64,000 bases of DNA from an alpha proteobacterium SCGC AAA028-C07 (GCA_000419465.1 ATTB01000004.1:1-64000); one strand, 5' to 3'. Counted from the stretch's first letter, positions 11,851-22,028 are shown. Notes: generated by a model from the sequence alone, not told the origin. Translations and numbers: made by a program.

Positions 11851-12457
11851 TAGTTTTTATTAGCTCTTTTGCTTTTTCTAAATCTTCTTTAGTATTAATA
11901 TTAAAAAAAGGATCGTTATTTTTAAATTCCATATTAATCGTTTTAACTCCAACATTATTAGCCCAAACTTCTACTTTGCGTTCTCCTTTATTAATTACAT
12001 CTTCTTCTAATTTGTCCAATAGGTCTACTGACCATAACCCAAATATATTATGCCTTTTATCATTAGACTTAATAAAAAAAAGTTTGCCGTCTTTATCATT
12101 AATATTCTTTAGAAAATCTTGTAAGCATTTTTTGTTAAAAAACGGTGTGTCAGAAGGAAAAGTAGAAATCCATTTGTAATCTTTATTATTTTTCTTAATC
12201 CATTTTAAGGCTGTCAAAACACCTCCTAATGGCCCTAAATCTTTTTTATAGTCTTCAATTTTAGTAATTTTTTTTGAATTTAAAAACTTAATGTCGTTAT
12301 TTGCTATAATTAAAATTTCATTAAATTGGTCTAAGATTTCTAAGAGAATATAATCGATTAATATTTTCTCTCCCAGTTGCACTTGGGATTTATCCTGACC
12401 AAATCTTTTCGATTGTCCTCCTGCTAGTACAACCCCTAAAATGCTGTTATAGTCCAT
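11843..12457 (-). CDS. mobA: Molybdenum cofactor guanylyltransferase MobA
   Basis: VLAGGQSKRFGQDKSQVQLGEK, FPSDTPFF. Confidence 0.92.
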   Translation of the reverse strand: MDYNSILGVVLAGGQSKRFGQDKSQVQLGEKILIDYILLEILDQFNEILIIANNDIKFLNSKKITKIEDYKKDLGPLGGVLTALKWIKKNNKDYKWISTFPSDTPFFNKKCLQDFLKNINDKDGKLFFIKSNDKRHNIFGLWSVDLLDKLEEDVINKGERKVEVWANNVGVKTINMEFKNNDPFFNINTKEDLEKAKELIKTND

Positions 12458-12500
12458 AAATCTAAATATAAATCATTAAAATACCAATTAAAGATATATA

Positions 12501-12896
12501 ATGGATTTAAAAATTTTGGAAATTGCTTCCCATACTGAAAATAAAAAAGCACTTAGCAATCCCACGCATTCATCAAAAAATAAAAACCCGATTTGTGGAG
12601 ATGAAATGGAAATTAGTTTAATTGTAAAAAAAGATATTATTGAGGATATGGCTTACCATTGCAAATCTTGTGTATACTGTCAAGCCTCAGTGAGTTTGCT
12701 TTCGAGAACGATTAAACATAAAAATATTCAAGAATTTAAAGATTTTTTTCATACAGCTGAAGGTATGTTTAAAGACAATAAGTTAAATCTTAAAAATAAC
12801 TGGAAAGAATTTTCAGAAATTTTTGATAAAAAACATATGGCTAGAAAAGAATGTTTGCTTCTTCCTTTAAGAACCGTTTTAAAAGCACTTCAATAA
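12501..12896 (+). CDS. NifU/IscU-like Fe-S scaffold protein
   Basis: NPICGDEMEISL, CKSCVYCQASVSLLS, ARKECLLLPLRTV: three scaffold Cys positions plus additional Cys. Confidence 0.75.
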   Translation: MDLKILEIASHTENKKALSNPTHSSKNKNPICGDEMEISLIVKKDIIEDMAYHCKSCVYCQASVSLLSRTIKHKNIQEFKDFFHTAEGMFKDNKLNLKNNWKEFSEIFDKKHMARKECLLLPLRTVLKALQ

Positions 12897-12903
12897 AAAT
12901 TTA

Positions 12904-13746
12904 ATGAATTCTAAATACAAAGTTTTAAAATTTAAATCTAATAAATTTGAAGAGATTGATGATTTAATTTCTATTGAAGAACCATTGGAAATCTCAATAA
13001 AATTTAAAGATCAAGATAAGTGGGTTAATCAAATTTTATCTATTACTATGAGAACCCCTGGTCATGATGAGGATTTAGTAAGAGGATTTTTATTTAATGA
13101 GCAAATTGTTCAAAATATTAGTCACATTGAATCTATAAAAAGTTTTGGCGATAAAGTAGGGCAATATAAAATTCAAAATAAAATATTAGCTACTTTGAAT
13201 AATTCTCAAAATGTTAATATCACTAAAATTAAAAGGGAGTTTTTGACTAATTCGTCGTGTGGAGTTTGTGGCAAGACTTCTCTAGACGCTTTAGAAATAA
13301 TCAAAAAGGACAAAACTTTATTAACAGAACCTAAGTTAACAAAAGAAGTTATTCTTCAATCTCCGGAAATTTTAAAAAACAGTCAGTCAGAATTTTCTAA
13401 AACAGGAGGCATTCATGCTAGCGGCTTGTTTGCTAGCAATGGAAAATTAATAGCAATAAGCGAAGATGTCGGCAGACATAATGCTTTGGATAAATTAGTA
13501 GGAAATATTTTAAACAACAAACTTCTTAATTCTAATGAACAATTTATTACTTGTTCAGGACGCTTAAACTTTGAGCTAGTGCAAAAAGTTTTAATGACGA
13601 ACATTGGAATTATGATTGGTGTGGGTGCGCCAACAAGTCTCGCTATTGATTTAGCAAGTAAATTTAATATGACTTTGATAGGTTTTGTAAAAAAAGACAG
13701 TTTTAATGTCTATACCAATAATCAAAAAGTAATTATAAAAGCTTAA
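12904..13746 (+). CDS. fdhD: Formate dehydrogenase accessory sulfurtransferase FdhD
   Basis: MRTPGHDEDLVRGFLFNE, SSCGVCGKTSL, TGGIHASGLF, EDVGRHNALDKLVG. Confidence 0.93.
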   Translation: MNSKYKVLKFKSNKFEEIDDLISIEEPLEISIKFKDQDKWVNQILSITMRTPGHDEDLVRGFLFNEQIVQNISHIESIKSFGDKVGQYKIQNKILATLNNSQNVNITKIKREFLTNSSCGVCGKTSLDALEIIKKDKTLLTEPKLTKEVILQSPEILKNSQSEFSKTGGIHASGLFASNGKLIAISEDVGRHNALDKLVGNILNNKLLNSNEQFITCSGRLNFELVQKVLMTNIGIMIGVGAPTSLAIDLASKFNMTLIGFVKKDSFNVYTNNQKVIIKA

Positions 13747-13760
13747 TTATTTAAAATTTC

Positions 13761-15410
13761 ATGTCAAAAAATATTAGCAATTTATCCGGCAAAGTTGGTT
13801 TAAAGTATAATCTATTTCAGAAAATTTCAGACAACGTTTTAAACAACCATCCAAAAGATAATAAAGACATAGCAAATGAATATAACCTGGGCGTTTCAAC
13901 TGTTTATGGAGCAGAAAGTTTCTACGAATTCTTAAGACCCGCTCATCGCGAGAAGAAAGCTTTTGTTTGTAATGGTAGCGCCTGCATGTGTTCGGGCACT
14001 CAAGATAAATTAAAAGAAACTCTAAGAGAAAAACTAGGCAAGGATAAAGTAGGAACGATGTTTTGCTTAGGCTATTGTTATGAAAACAATGCATTTCATT
14101 ATAACGGGGAAAATTACGCTGGCAAAGATATAGAAAAAATCGATCAAATTATAAAAGGTGAAAAAATTCAACAAGATAAGTATTTCTCCAAAAGTTACGC
14201 AACAACAAGTTTTTTAATGGATGATAAATTGCTATCTATCAGCCAAGTTAGAGAGCAATTAACCAAATTCCTTAAAACTGATAAAAAAGAAATAATTAAA
14301 ACAATATTAGACTCTAATCTTACAGGAAGAGGTGGGGCAGGTTTTCCAACTGGAATGAAATGGGATTTCTGCAGCAGAGAAAAAGTAAAAAAAAAATATG
14401 TTATCTGCAATGCTGATGAAGGTGACTCAGGCGCTTTCTCCGATAGATATTTATTAGAAGATCAGCCTCTAAAAGTTTTATTTGCCATGATAATTTGTGG
14501 CTATGTCATTGGAAGTGATGAAGGAGTTTTGTATATTAGAGGTGAATATCCTAAATCAATTGAAGCAATTAATGGATGTATCAATGAATTAAAAAAAGCA
14601 GGATTGCTTGGAGAAAATATTTTAGGAACAGGTTTTTCTTTTGATATTTATATTTGTATTGGACAAGGCGCATATATTTGTGGTGAAGAAACAGCATTGA
14701 TTGCATCTATTGAAGGCAGACGCGCTGAAGTAGATGTTAGACCTCCATTCCCAGTTACTGAAGGCTTATATAAAAAACCAACAGTGGTGAATAACGTTGA
14801 GACATTAGCTGCGGTTACTGGAATTTTAATTAATGGTGCTGATAAATTTGCAGCTATTGGAAATAAAAAATCTGCTGGCACAAAATTAGTATGTCTCGAT
14901 AGTTTTTTTAAAAATCCTGGAGTTTATGAAATTGATATGGGCACACCTATGAAAAAAATATTTAATGAAATCGGCGGAGGATATAAAGAACCCGTTAAAG
15001 CTTTTCAAATTGGAGGTCCCTTAGGTGGTGTTGTTCCTTTAAGTGAAATTGATAATCTAAATTTAGATTTTCAAGAGTTTAGTGCTAAAGGTTTTATGTT
15101 AGGACATGCTAGCGTTGTAAGTATTCCTAAAGATTTTCCAATGGTGGAATACATTCACCACTTATTTGAATTTTCTGCAGAAGAATCGTGTGGCAAATGT
15201 TTCCCTGGAAGACTCGGGTCATACAGAGGCAAAGAAATGTTTGATCAAGTTAAGAATAAAACAGCCAAAATACCCATGCAACTATTAAACGATCTATTAA
15301 AAACTATGCAAAAGGGTTGTTTATGTGCACTTTGTGGAGCGATACCTACTCCTATCAATAACATTTTAAAATACTTCTCCAGCGAGATGAAAAGTGATAT
15401 TTCTGCTTAA
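13761..15410 (+). CDS. NAD-dependent formate dehydrogenase FdsG-FdsB fusion (NuoE-NuoF-like)
   Basis: N-terminal NuoE-like [2Fe-2S] domain (CNGSACMCSGT, FCLGYCYENNAF) followed by NuoF-like domain (GRGGAGFPTGMKW, CNADEGDSGAFSDR, ESCGKCFPGRLG). Confidence 0.92.
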   Translation: MSKNISNLSGKVGLKYNLFQKISDNVLNNHPKDNKDIANEYNLGVSTVYGAESFYEFLRPAHREKKAFVCNGSACMCSGTQDKLKETLREKLGKDKVGTMFCLGYCYENNAFHYNGENYAGKDIEKIDQIIKGEKIQQDKYFSKSYATTSFLMDDKLLSISQVREQLTKFLKTDKKEIIKTILDSNLTGRGGAGFPTGMKWDFCSREKVKKKYVICNADEGDSGAFSDRYLLEDQPLKVLFAMIICGYVIGSDEGVLYIRGEYPKSIEAINGCINELKKAGLLGENILGTGFSFDIYICIGQGAYICGEETALIASIEGRRAEVDVRPPFPVTEGLYKKPTVVNNVETLAAVTGILINGADKFAAIGNKKSAGTKLVCLDSFFKNPGVYEIDMGTPMKKIFNEIGGGYKEPVKAFQIGGPLGGVVPLSEIDNLNLDFQEFSAKGFMLGHASVVSIPKDFPMVEYIHHLFEFSAEESCGKCFPGRLGSYRGKEMFDQVKNKTAKIPMQLLNDLLKTMQKGCLCALCGAIPTPINNILKYFSSEMKSDISA

Positions 15411-15413
15411 TCG

Positions 15414-18194
15414 ATGAGTTCAGAAAAACGAAAAATAGCATATATTGATGGAAAGCCTTACGAAATTGGCTCTCATCACACATCCATTTTAAAATTTGTT
15501 AAAGGTTATTTAGGCGATGATAAGGTTCCAACGCTTTGTGACGATCCTAATTTAGCTCCTTATGGAGCATGCAGAGTTTGTTCTGTTGAAGTTGCATTAG
15601 TAAAAGACGGACCAACTAGAGTAGTTGCTTCTTGTCATACCCCAGTAGTTGAGCATCAACATATCTTTACTAATAATGAAAATTTAAAAACCCTTAGAAA
15701 AAATATTATTGAGCTTGTTTTAACAGACCATCCTATGGAATGTGGAACTTGCGAAGTGAATAACAATTGTGAACTTCAAAAAGTTGCTAATGATCTAGGA
15801 ATTTCAGATCACCGATACAATAATCCAAAGCAACACAAAGGCATTCCTAAAGACACCTCTCATTCTTACATGAGAATGAACTTAGATCACTGTATTAACT
15901 GCGGAAGATGTGTAAGAGCGTGCGACGAAATTCAAGGTTCATTTGTTTTGACAATGAGTGGACGAGGATTTGAATCAAGAATTACAACAGACAACAATAT
16001 GTTGTTTGGAGACTCTTCGTGTGTTTCTTGTGGAGCATGCGCTCATACTTGTCCTACCGATGCAATTTCAGATATTTTCCAATCCAAGTCAGCTGCCGTA
16101 GATAAAAAAGTTAGAACCACTTGTTCTTATTGTGGTGTTGGATGTAATCTTGAAGCATCTATAAAAAATAATAAAGTAGTATCCATTGATACTCCTAAAG
16201 AGACAGAAGTAAACGCGGGTCATACTTGTATTAAAGGCAGATATGCATTTGGTTTTTATGATCACCCAGACAGATTAAAAACTCCACTAATTAAAAGAAA
16301 TGGAAAATTTGAACCAGCTTCTTGGGACGAAGCTTATGATTTTATTAAAAAAGAATTAAATCGAATTATAAAAGATCATGGTCCTGATGCGATTGCGGGA
16401 ATCTCTTCTGCAAGATGCACTAATGAAGAAAATTATTTATTCCAAAAAATGATTAGAGCTGTTATTGGAACTAACAGTATTGATTGTTGTGCTAGAATTT
16501 GTCACTCACCAACGGCATGGGGTATGCAGCAAACATTTGGAACAGGAGCTGCTACTAACTCCACAGAAGATATTTACCATGCGGATTTATTTTTAGTGAT
16601 TGGAGCAAATCCTACAAATGCCCACCCGGTTACAGGGGCTAAAATTAAACAACAAGTAATGAAGGGTAAGAAATTAATTGTTTTGGATCCTATTACTACA
16701 GAACTTGCTAAACTTGCGGATTATCACATTAAATTAAAACCAGGAACTAACGTTGCTGTTTTAAACATGATGCTTCATTTTATACTTAAAGAAAAATTAT
16801 ATAATGTTGATTTTGTTAGAGACAGAACTGAAGGTTTTGAAAACTTTATTAAAGAAATTGAAAGACAAGACGTTGACGAATTAGCGAAAGTTGCTGGAGT
16901 AGATAAACAATTAGTTAAAGAAGCAGCCATTGCTTATGCTACTGCAAAAAATTCAATGGAGTTTCATGGCTTAGGTGTTACTGAACATGAACAAGGTTCA
17001 AAAACAGTAATGTTAATTGCAGATCTTGCAATGATTACAGGAAATATTGGTAGAAAAGGTGTTGGAGTAAATCCTCTTAGAGGACAAAATAACGTTCAAG
17101 GAGCTGCTGATATGGGATGTCAACCACATCAAGGGGCTGGTTATTTTAATGTGGCCGATGAAAAAAATCAAAAATTCTACAGTGAAAAATACGGCGTTAC
17201 TCATCCAACTAAACCAGGTTTAAAAATTCCTGAAATGTTTGAGGCAGCAATTAATAAAGAATTAAAAGCCGTTTGGATTATTGGCGAAGACATTGTTCAA
17301 ACAGATCCAAATAGTTCTCACGTTATTGAAGCCATGGAATCATTAGAATTTTTAGTTGTTCAAGAAATATTCATGAGTGAAACTGCAAAACTTGCAACAG
17401 TAGTGTTGCCAGGAACTACTTTCTTAGAAAAAGATGGAACGTTTACTAATACTGAAAGAAGAATTCAAAGAGTGAACAGAGCTGTGCCTCCTTTACCGGG
17501 AACTAAGACAGATGCAGTTATTGTAACACAAATGATGCAAAAATTAGGATTTAATCAACCAAACTATGACGCGGATGAAGTGTTAAAAGAGATTGCAGAC
17601 ATAGTTCCTTTCTTTAAAGGCGTTACTAGAGAGAGACTTGGTAAGCTTGGTTTACAATGGCCTGTGCAAGAAGACGGAACAGATACTAAAATTTTACATA
17701 CTGAAACTTTCAAATTTGGAAAAGGTCGTCTTAAAAACTTTGATTGGAAAGAGTCTGCTGAGATTACAGATAATCAAAAAGAATATCCATTAATACTGAC
17801 TACAAGTCGCGCGCTACAACATTACAATTGTGGAACGATGACAAGAAGAACTAGCAATATTGATATTATGGATGAAGATATTCTTTTAATCCATCCAAAA
17901 GATGCAGCTGAAAGAGATTTAATTACCGGAGATTTTGGAAGATTATTTTCTGGAAGAGGCAAGGTTGATCTGAAAGTAGAAGTGACAGACAAAGTTAAAC
18001 AAGGTGTTGTTTTTACAACTTTCCACTTTCCAGAACACATGGTTAACATGGTCACTGGTCATGGAAAAGATGAAGAAACAATGTGCGCAGAATACAAAGT
18101 TTCTTCAGTAGAAGTTAAAAAAATTTCAAATCGTTTTGAGCCAAAAGATAAAGAAAACGAAAAAGAAAACGAATACCAAGTTCAAGTTAAATAA
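15414..18194 (+). CDS. Formate dehydrogenase alpha subunit FdsA
   Basis: 926 aa; N-terminal [2Fe-2S], 4Fe-4S motifs, TTCSYCGVGCNLEA, CCARICHSPTA (Cys ligand), molybdopterin-binding C-terminus. Confidence 0.94.
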   Translation: MSSEKRKIAYIDGKPYEIGSHHTSILKFVKGYLGDDKVPTLCDDPNLAPYGACRVCSVEVALVKDGPTRVVASCHTPVVEHQHIFTNNENLKTLRKNIIELVLTDHPMECGTCEVNNNCELQKVANDLGISDHRYNNPKQHKGIPKDTSHSYMRMNLDHCINCGRCVRACDEIQGSFVLTMSGRGFESRITTDNNMLFGDSSCVSCGACAHTCPTDAISDIFQSKSAAVDKKVRTTCSYCGVGCNLEASIKNNKVVSIDTPKETEVNAGHTCIKGRYAFGFYDHPDRLKTPLIKRNGKFEPASWDEAYDFIKKELNRIIKDHGPDAIAGISSARCTNEENYLFQKMIRAVIGTNSIDCCARICHSPTAWGMQQTFGTGAATNSTEDIYHADLFLVIGANPTNAHPVTGAKIKQQVMKGKKLIVLDPITTELAKLADYHIKLKPGTNVAVLNMMLHFILKEKLYNVDFVRDRTEGFENFIKEIERQDVDELAKVAGVDKQLVKEAAIAYATAKNSMEFHGLGVTEHEQGSKTVMLIADLAMITGNIGRKGVGVNPLRGQNNVQGAADMGCQPHQGAGYFNVADEKNQKFYSEKYGVTHPTKPGLKIPEMFEAAINKELKAVWIIGEDIVQTDPNSSHVIEAMESLEFLVVQEIFMSETAKLATVVLPGTTFLEKDGTFTNTERRIQRVNRAVPPLPGTKTDAVIVTQMMQKLGFNQPNYDADEVLKEIADIVPFFKGVTRERLGKLGLQWPVQEDGTDTKILHTETFKFGKGRLKNFDWKESAEITDNQKEYPLILTTSRALQHYNCGTMTRRTSNIDIMDEDILLIHPKDAAERDLITGDFGRLFSGRGKVDLKVEVTDKVKQGVVFTTFHFPEHMVNMVTGHGKDEETMCAEYKVSSVEVKKISNRFEPKDKENEKENEYQVQVK

Positions 18195-18214
18195 TCTTTA
18201 ATCAATAACTAAAG

Positions 18215-18709
18215 TTATTTTTTCCAGTTGATTGGGTAATTCTTTTTTAAAATAAATCTATTTAAAATAATTGCATAAATTATAATTATTATTGATCCTA
18301 AAATAATTGGGTTTAATAAAAATTGATAAGTCGCTCCACCAAGAATTATAAATATTGGATTACCACCTGCAGGAGGGTGTGTAACGTCTAATAAAATCAT
18401 TACAAATATTCCAAGTCCCACAGCAACAGCAATTTGTAAAAATAAATAATGCTGCTCTATAGGAAAAAAATTTAAAGCTAACACGCCAACTAATGATGTA
18501 ATAAAATGCCCAAAAAATACGTTTTTTGGTTGAGCAAAAGGGCTTTCAGGATAACCAAAAACTAACACCATCGATGCTCCAAAAGAGCCAACAAGAAATA
18601 AACCGTACTGAGTTTTAAAACTTAAAAATGAAAGAGTACCAATTGTGATGATTGAAAATATTTTTGCAATTAAAGCCCTTTTAAAATTTTCTTTAATTAT
18701 ATGGATCAT
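18215..18709 (-). CDS. HPP-family membrane protein
   Basis: GSFGASMVLVFGYPESPFAQPKN, DVTHPPAGGNP. Confidence 0.85.
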   Translation of the reverse strand: MIHIIKENFKRALIAKIFSIITIGTLSFLSFKTQYGLFLVGSFGASMVLVFGYPESPFAQPKNVFFGHFITSLVGVLALNFFPIEQHYLFLQIAVAVGLGIFVMILLDVTHPPAGGNPIFIILGGATYQFLLNPIILGSIIIIIYAIILNRFILKKNYPINWKK

Positions 18710-18886
18710 TTCTTAAAATTATTATCATAAATTTGTAATAGCTTTCGTTATTTAATCAGTTCCCTTTTAAGTTGAAAATATATTAACATTTCTTTGTATT
18801 TGATGGTTTTTAGATCCTATTAATTATTTGTATCTAGATTTTTTTATGGTTATAATTTTTAGAAATAAAAATAGGGGGAGCAATTA

Positions 18887-20245
18887 ATGGTTAATAAATA
18901 CATTAAGAAAATTACTTCTGCATTAAGCGCAGCAGTTTTTCTTACAACAATAGTATTGCCGGCAAATTTATTTGCGCAAACTAAAGAGACGCAATATTTT
19001 CCTATACCAAGTAGCAGAGTAGGTCCTTACTCAGCAATGGGTACAGGATACTACGGCGCTCAAATTGACTATATGAATTATGTCAATGCTACTGGTGGCG
19101 TAAATGGAGTTATGTTGACGTGGCAAGAGTGCGAAACAGAATATAACGCAGCAAAAACTGTAGAGTGCTATCAAAGACTTATGACAAAAGACGGTCAGAA
19201 GATGGTAGTATTTGACACACTAGGAACTCCTGGTGCTTACGCAGTTATTAATCGTATGGCAGAAGACAAAGTTGTTTTAGCTCAGTACGGTTACGGAAGA
19301 ACAGATGCCGCTGACGGTACAGTTTGGCCTTGGGTGTTTAATGCTGCAAGTAGTTATTGGTCGCAAATCGCAGTTAAACTAAGATGGATGGCTGAACTTG
19401 ATGGTGGTGGTCCAGAAAAATTAAAGGGAAAAAAAATAGTTCATATGCATATCGATACTGCATTTGGACGTGAACCACTTCCTACTATGAGAAGACTTGC
19501 TAAAGAATGGGGATTTACATTGGTTGAAATCGCTGTAGCTCCTCCAGGATTAGAACAACAATCTCAGTGGTTACAAGTTAGACAAGAAAAACCTGATTGG
19601 GTGACTTTTTGGGGTGCAGGTTCTGGAATGAATTCAACAGCTATGACAAATGCTGCTAGAATTAATTTCCCAAGAACAAAAATGATGTACGTTACTTTCG
19701 GTGGAGCTGAAGAGGATATGATTCCTGCTGGAGATTCTGCTAATGGAACTTACGTTGTTTCAAATGCGCTTCCTGGAAAAAACTATCCTTTAATTAAGAA
19801 TATTCAGGAAAAAGTTTACAAAGCCGGAAAAGGTAATATGGCTGATCCGAAACGAGTTGGTACCGCATATTATAATAGAGGTTTAGGCGCTGCTATTATG
19901 TGGACTGAAGCGATGAGAAATGCTCAAAAAATGCACAATAAAGTTGGAAAAGCAGTTACTAGTGAAGAGTTTAGAGCTGGATACGAAGCTATAAATTTCA
20001 CTGATGCTAGAATGAAAGAGCTTGGTGTCGAGGGAATGTTAGCTTCCTTTGCACTTTCTTGTTCACAGCATGAAGGCGCTGGTAAATTTGCTTTAATGCA
20101 ATGGGACAGCAAAGCTCAAGCGTTCAAGAAAGTTAAGGACTGGACAGGTCCTAACGATCCAAAAGCTATAAGAGCTCAGATCGTAGAATCTGCCGCTAAG
20201 TATGCTGAGGAAAATAAAATTACACCTAAAAAGTGTAGCACTTAA
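18887..20245 (+). CDS. ABC transporter substrate-binding protein, branched-chain amino acid type
   Basis: Signal peptide and periplasmic binding type I fold features; upstream of livFGHM homologues. Confidence 0.85.
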   Translation: MVNKYIKKITSALSAAVFLTTIVLPANLFAQTKETQYFPIPSSRVGPYSAMGTGYYGAQIDYMNYVNATGGVNGVMLTWQECETEYNAAKTVECYQRLMTKDGQKMVVFDTLGTPGAYAVINRMAEDKVVLAQYGYGRTDAADGTVWPWVFNAASSYWSQIAVKLRWMAELDGGGPEKLKGKKIVHMHIDTAFGREPLPTMRRLAKEWGFTLVEIAVAPPGLEQQSQWLQVRQEKPDWVTFWGAGSGMNSTAMTNAARINFPRTKMMYVTFGGAEEDMIPAGDSANGTYVVSNALPGKNYPLIKNIQEKVYKAGKGNMADPKRVGTAYYNRGLGAAIMWTEAMRNAQKMHNKVGKAVTSEEFRAGYEAINFTDARMKELGVEGMLASFALSCSQHEGAGKFALMQWDSKAQAFKKVKDWTGPNDPKAIRAQIVESAAKYAEENKITPKKCST

Positions 20246-20262
20246 ATCAATAAGTTAATTTT

Positions 20263-20306
20263 GGGAGTGTAAATTATTTTGAGTATTGAAAACAGTTTAC
20301 ACTCCC
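20263..20306 (+). terminator. Intercistronic stem-loop between SBP gene and livF (attenuator/mRNA-stabilising hairpin)
   Basis: Perfect 11-bp inverted repeat GGGAGTGTAAA (20263-20273) / TTTACACTCCC (20296-20306), 22-nt loop, followed by tatttt. Confidence 0.75.
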
Positions 20307-20352
20307 TATTTTAATATCTAGATTGCACGAGAAAAAATAATATAGAATTTTA

Positions 20353-21162
20353 ATGGGGAAAGATTCTACGAATATATTAGAAGTTAAAAACATAGAGGTA
20401 GTCTATGATAACGTCATATTAGCACTTCATAATGTTTCTCTTACAGTACCACGAGGAAAAATTGTAGCCCTACTAGGAGCAAACGGGGCAGGAAAAAGCA
20501 CAACACTAAAATCAATATCTACGATGCTTGCTTCTGAAAGAGGCAAAGTTACAAAAGGTTCAATTGATTACGAGGGTAATGCAGTTAAAGATCAAACTCC
20601 TTCAGAAATGGTTAAGCTTGGAATGGTACAGGTTCTTGAAGGTAGAAGATGTTTTGGACATTTAACAGTTGAAGAAAATATTATTGCTGGGGCGTATTCA
20701 AGAAAATTATCAAGAGGTGATTTAAATCAAGAGCTTGAAAAAATTTATAGTTATTTCAAAAGACTTAAAGAAAGAAGAAAAAGCCAAGCCGGATATACAT
20801 CGGGCGGTGAACAGCAAATGGTGGCTGTTGCAAGAGCTATGATGACAAAACCAAAAATGCTTTTGTTAGATGAGCCATCTATGGGTTTAGCACCTCAGTT
20901 AGTTGCAGAAATATTCAATATTGTAAAAATGTTAAACGAAAAAGAAGGAGTTAGTATTTTATTAGCTGAACAAAATACCAATATCGCGCTTAAAAATTCT
21001 GACTACGGATATATTCTTGAAACAGGAAAAATAATGTTAGAAGGATCAGCAAAAAATTTATTAGGTAACGACAAGGTGAAAGAATTGTATTTAGGAATTT
21101 CAAAAGGAAAAAGATTAAATTTCAGAGACGCTATCAAGGATAATGAGAATAAAAATAAATAA
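20353..21162 (+). CDS. ABC transporter ATP-binding protein LivF-like
   Basis: Walker A GANGAGKSTT, signature TSGGEQQMVAVARA, Walker B LLLDEPSMGLAP. Confidence 0.92.
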   Translation: MGKDSTNILEVKNIEVVYDNVILALHNVSLTVPRGKIVALLGANGAGKSTTLKSISTMLASERGKVTKGSIDYEGNAVKDQTPSEMVKLGMVQVLEGRRCFGHLTVEENIIAGAYSRKLSRGDLNQELEKIYSYFKRLKERRKSQAGYTSGGEQQMVAVARAMMTKPKMLLLDEPSMGLAPQLVAEIFNIVKMLNEKEGVSILLAEQNTNIALKNSDYGYILETGKIMLEGSAKNLLGNDKVKELYLGISKGKRLNFRDAIKDNENKNK

Positions 21163-21230
21163 TGGTAATAAAGAAAAATGTTAGAAAAAAAATTAAGAAA
21201 AAAATTAAGACAAAAATTAAGAAGAAAATT

Positions 21231-22028
21231 ATGACACAAGGTAGAAAATTTAAAATCGGCAAACCTATTTTAGAAGTAAAAAATATTTCTTTAAGTTTTG
21301 GTGGTGTTAAAGCTATTACTAATATTTCTTTTAATGTTCTTGAGCATGAAATAAGAGCGCTTATTGGGCCAAATGGTGCTGGAAAAAGCTCATTACTTAA
21401 CTGTATTAATGGAATTTATAAGCCTCAAGAAGGACAAATATTATTTAAAGGAGAAGTTTTAGATAAAATTACTCCAAATATTATCGCCCAAAAAGGAATT
21501 TCTAGAACTTTTCAAAATCTTGCTCTTTTTAAAAGAATGTCAGTGTTAGATAATATTTTAGTAGGTAGAAAACTGCATTCAAAAGCTAATTTCCTTGAAG
21601 TTGCTTTTCAGCTTCCAAGGGCAATAAGAGAAGAGAAACAAAATAGAGAAAAATGCGAAGAAATTATTAAATTCTTAGAAATAGAAAATATCAAAAATAC
21701 ACCTGTGGGCAAACTTCCTTATGGGTTGCAAAAAAAAGTTGAATTAGGACGAGCACTAGCTACAGAAGCTAATATATTGTTGTTAGATGAGCCAATGGCT
21801 GGAATGAACGTTGAAGAAAAAAGAGATATGTGCAGATTTATTTTAAAAGTTAATGATGAACTTGGAACAACTATAGTTTTAATTGAGCATGATATGGGTG
21901 TTGTTATGGATATTTCTGATAGAGTTGTAGTTCTTGACTATGGAAAAATTATTGGTGATGATGTACCTGATAATGTTAGATCCAATAAAAAAGTTATAGA
22001 TGCTTATTTAGGAGTTGCCCATGACTGA
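21231..22028 (+). CDS. ABC transporter ATP-binding protein LivG-like
   Basis: Walker A GPNGAGKSS, LLLDEPMAGMN, C-terminal LivG features. The track ORF begins at 21162; 21231 ATG is likelier because the 23-aa extension is Lys-rich low complexity. Confidence 0.85.
   Translation: MTQGRKFKIGKPILEVKNISLSFGGVKAITNISFNVLEHEIRALIGPNGAGKSSLLNCINGIYKPQEGQILFKGEVLDKITPNIIAQKGISRTFQNLALFKRMSVLDNILVGRKLHSKANFLEVAFQLPRAIREEKQNREKCEEIIKFLEIENIKNTPVGKLPYGLQKKVELGRALATEANILLLDEPMAGMNVEEKRDMCRFILKVNDELGTTIVLIEHDMGVVMDISDRVVVLDYGKIIGDDVPDNVRSNKKVIDAYLGVAHD

Noticed and set aside
13774-14094. 106-aa minus-strand ORF opposite fdsGB N-terminus
   Set aside because: Antisense to a confidently coding domain; no start signal or motif.
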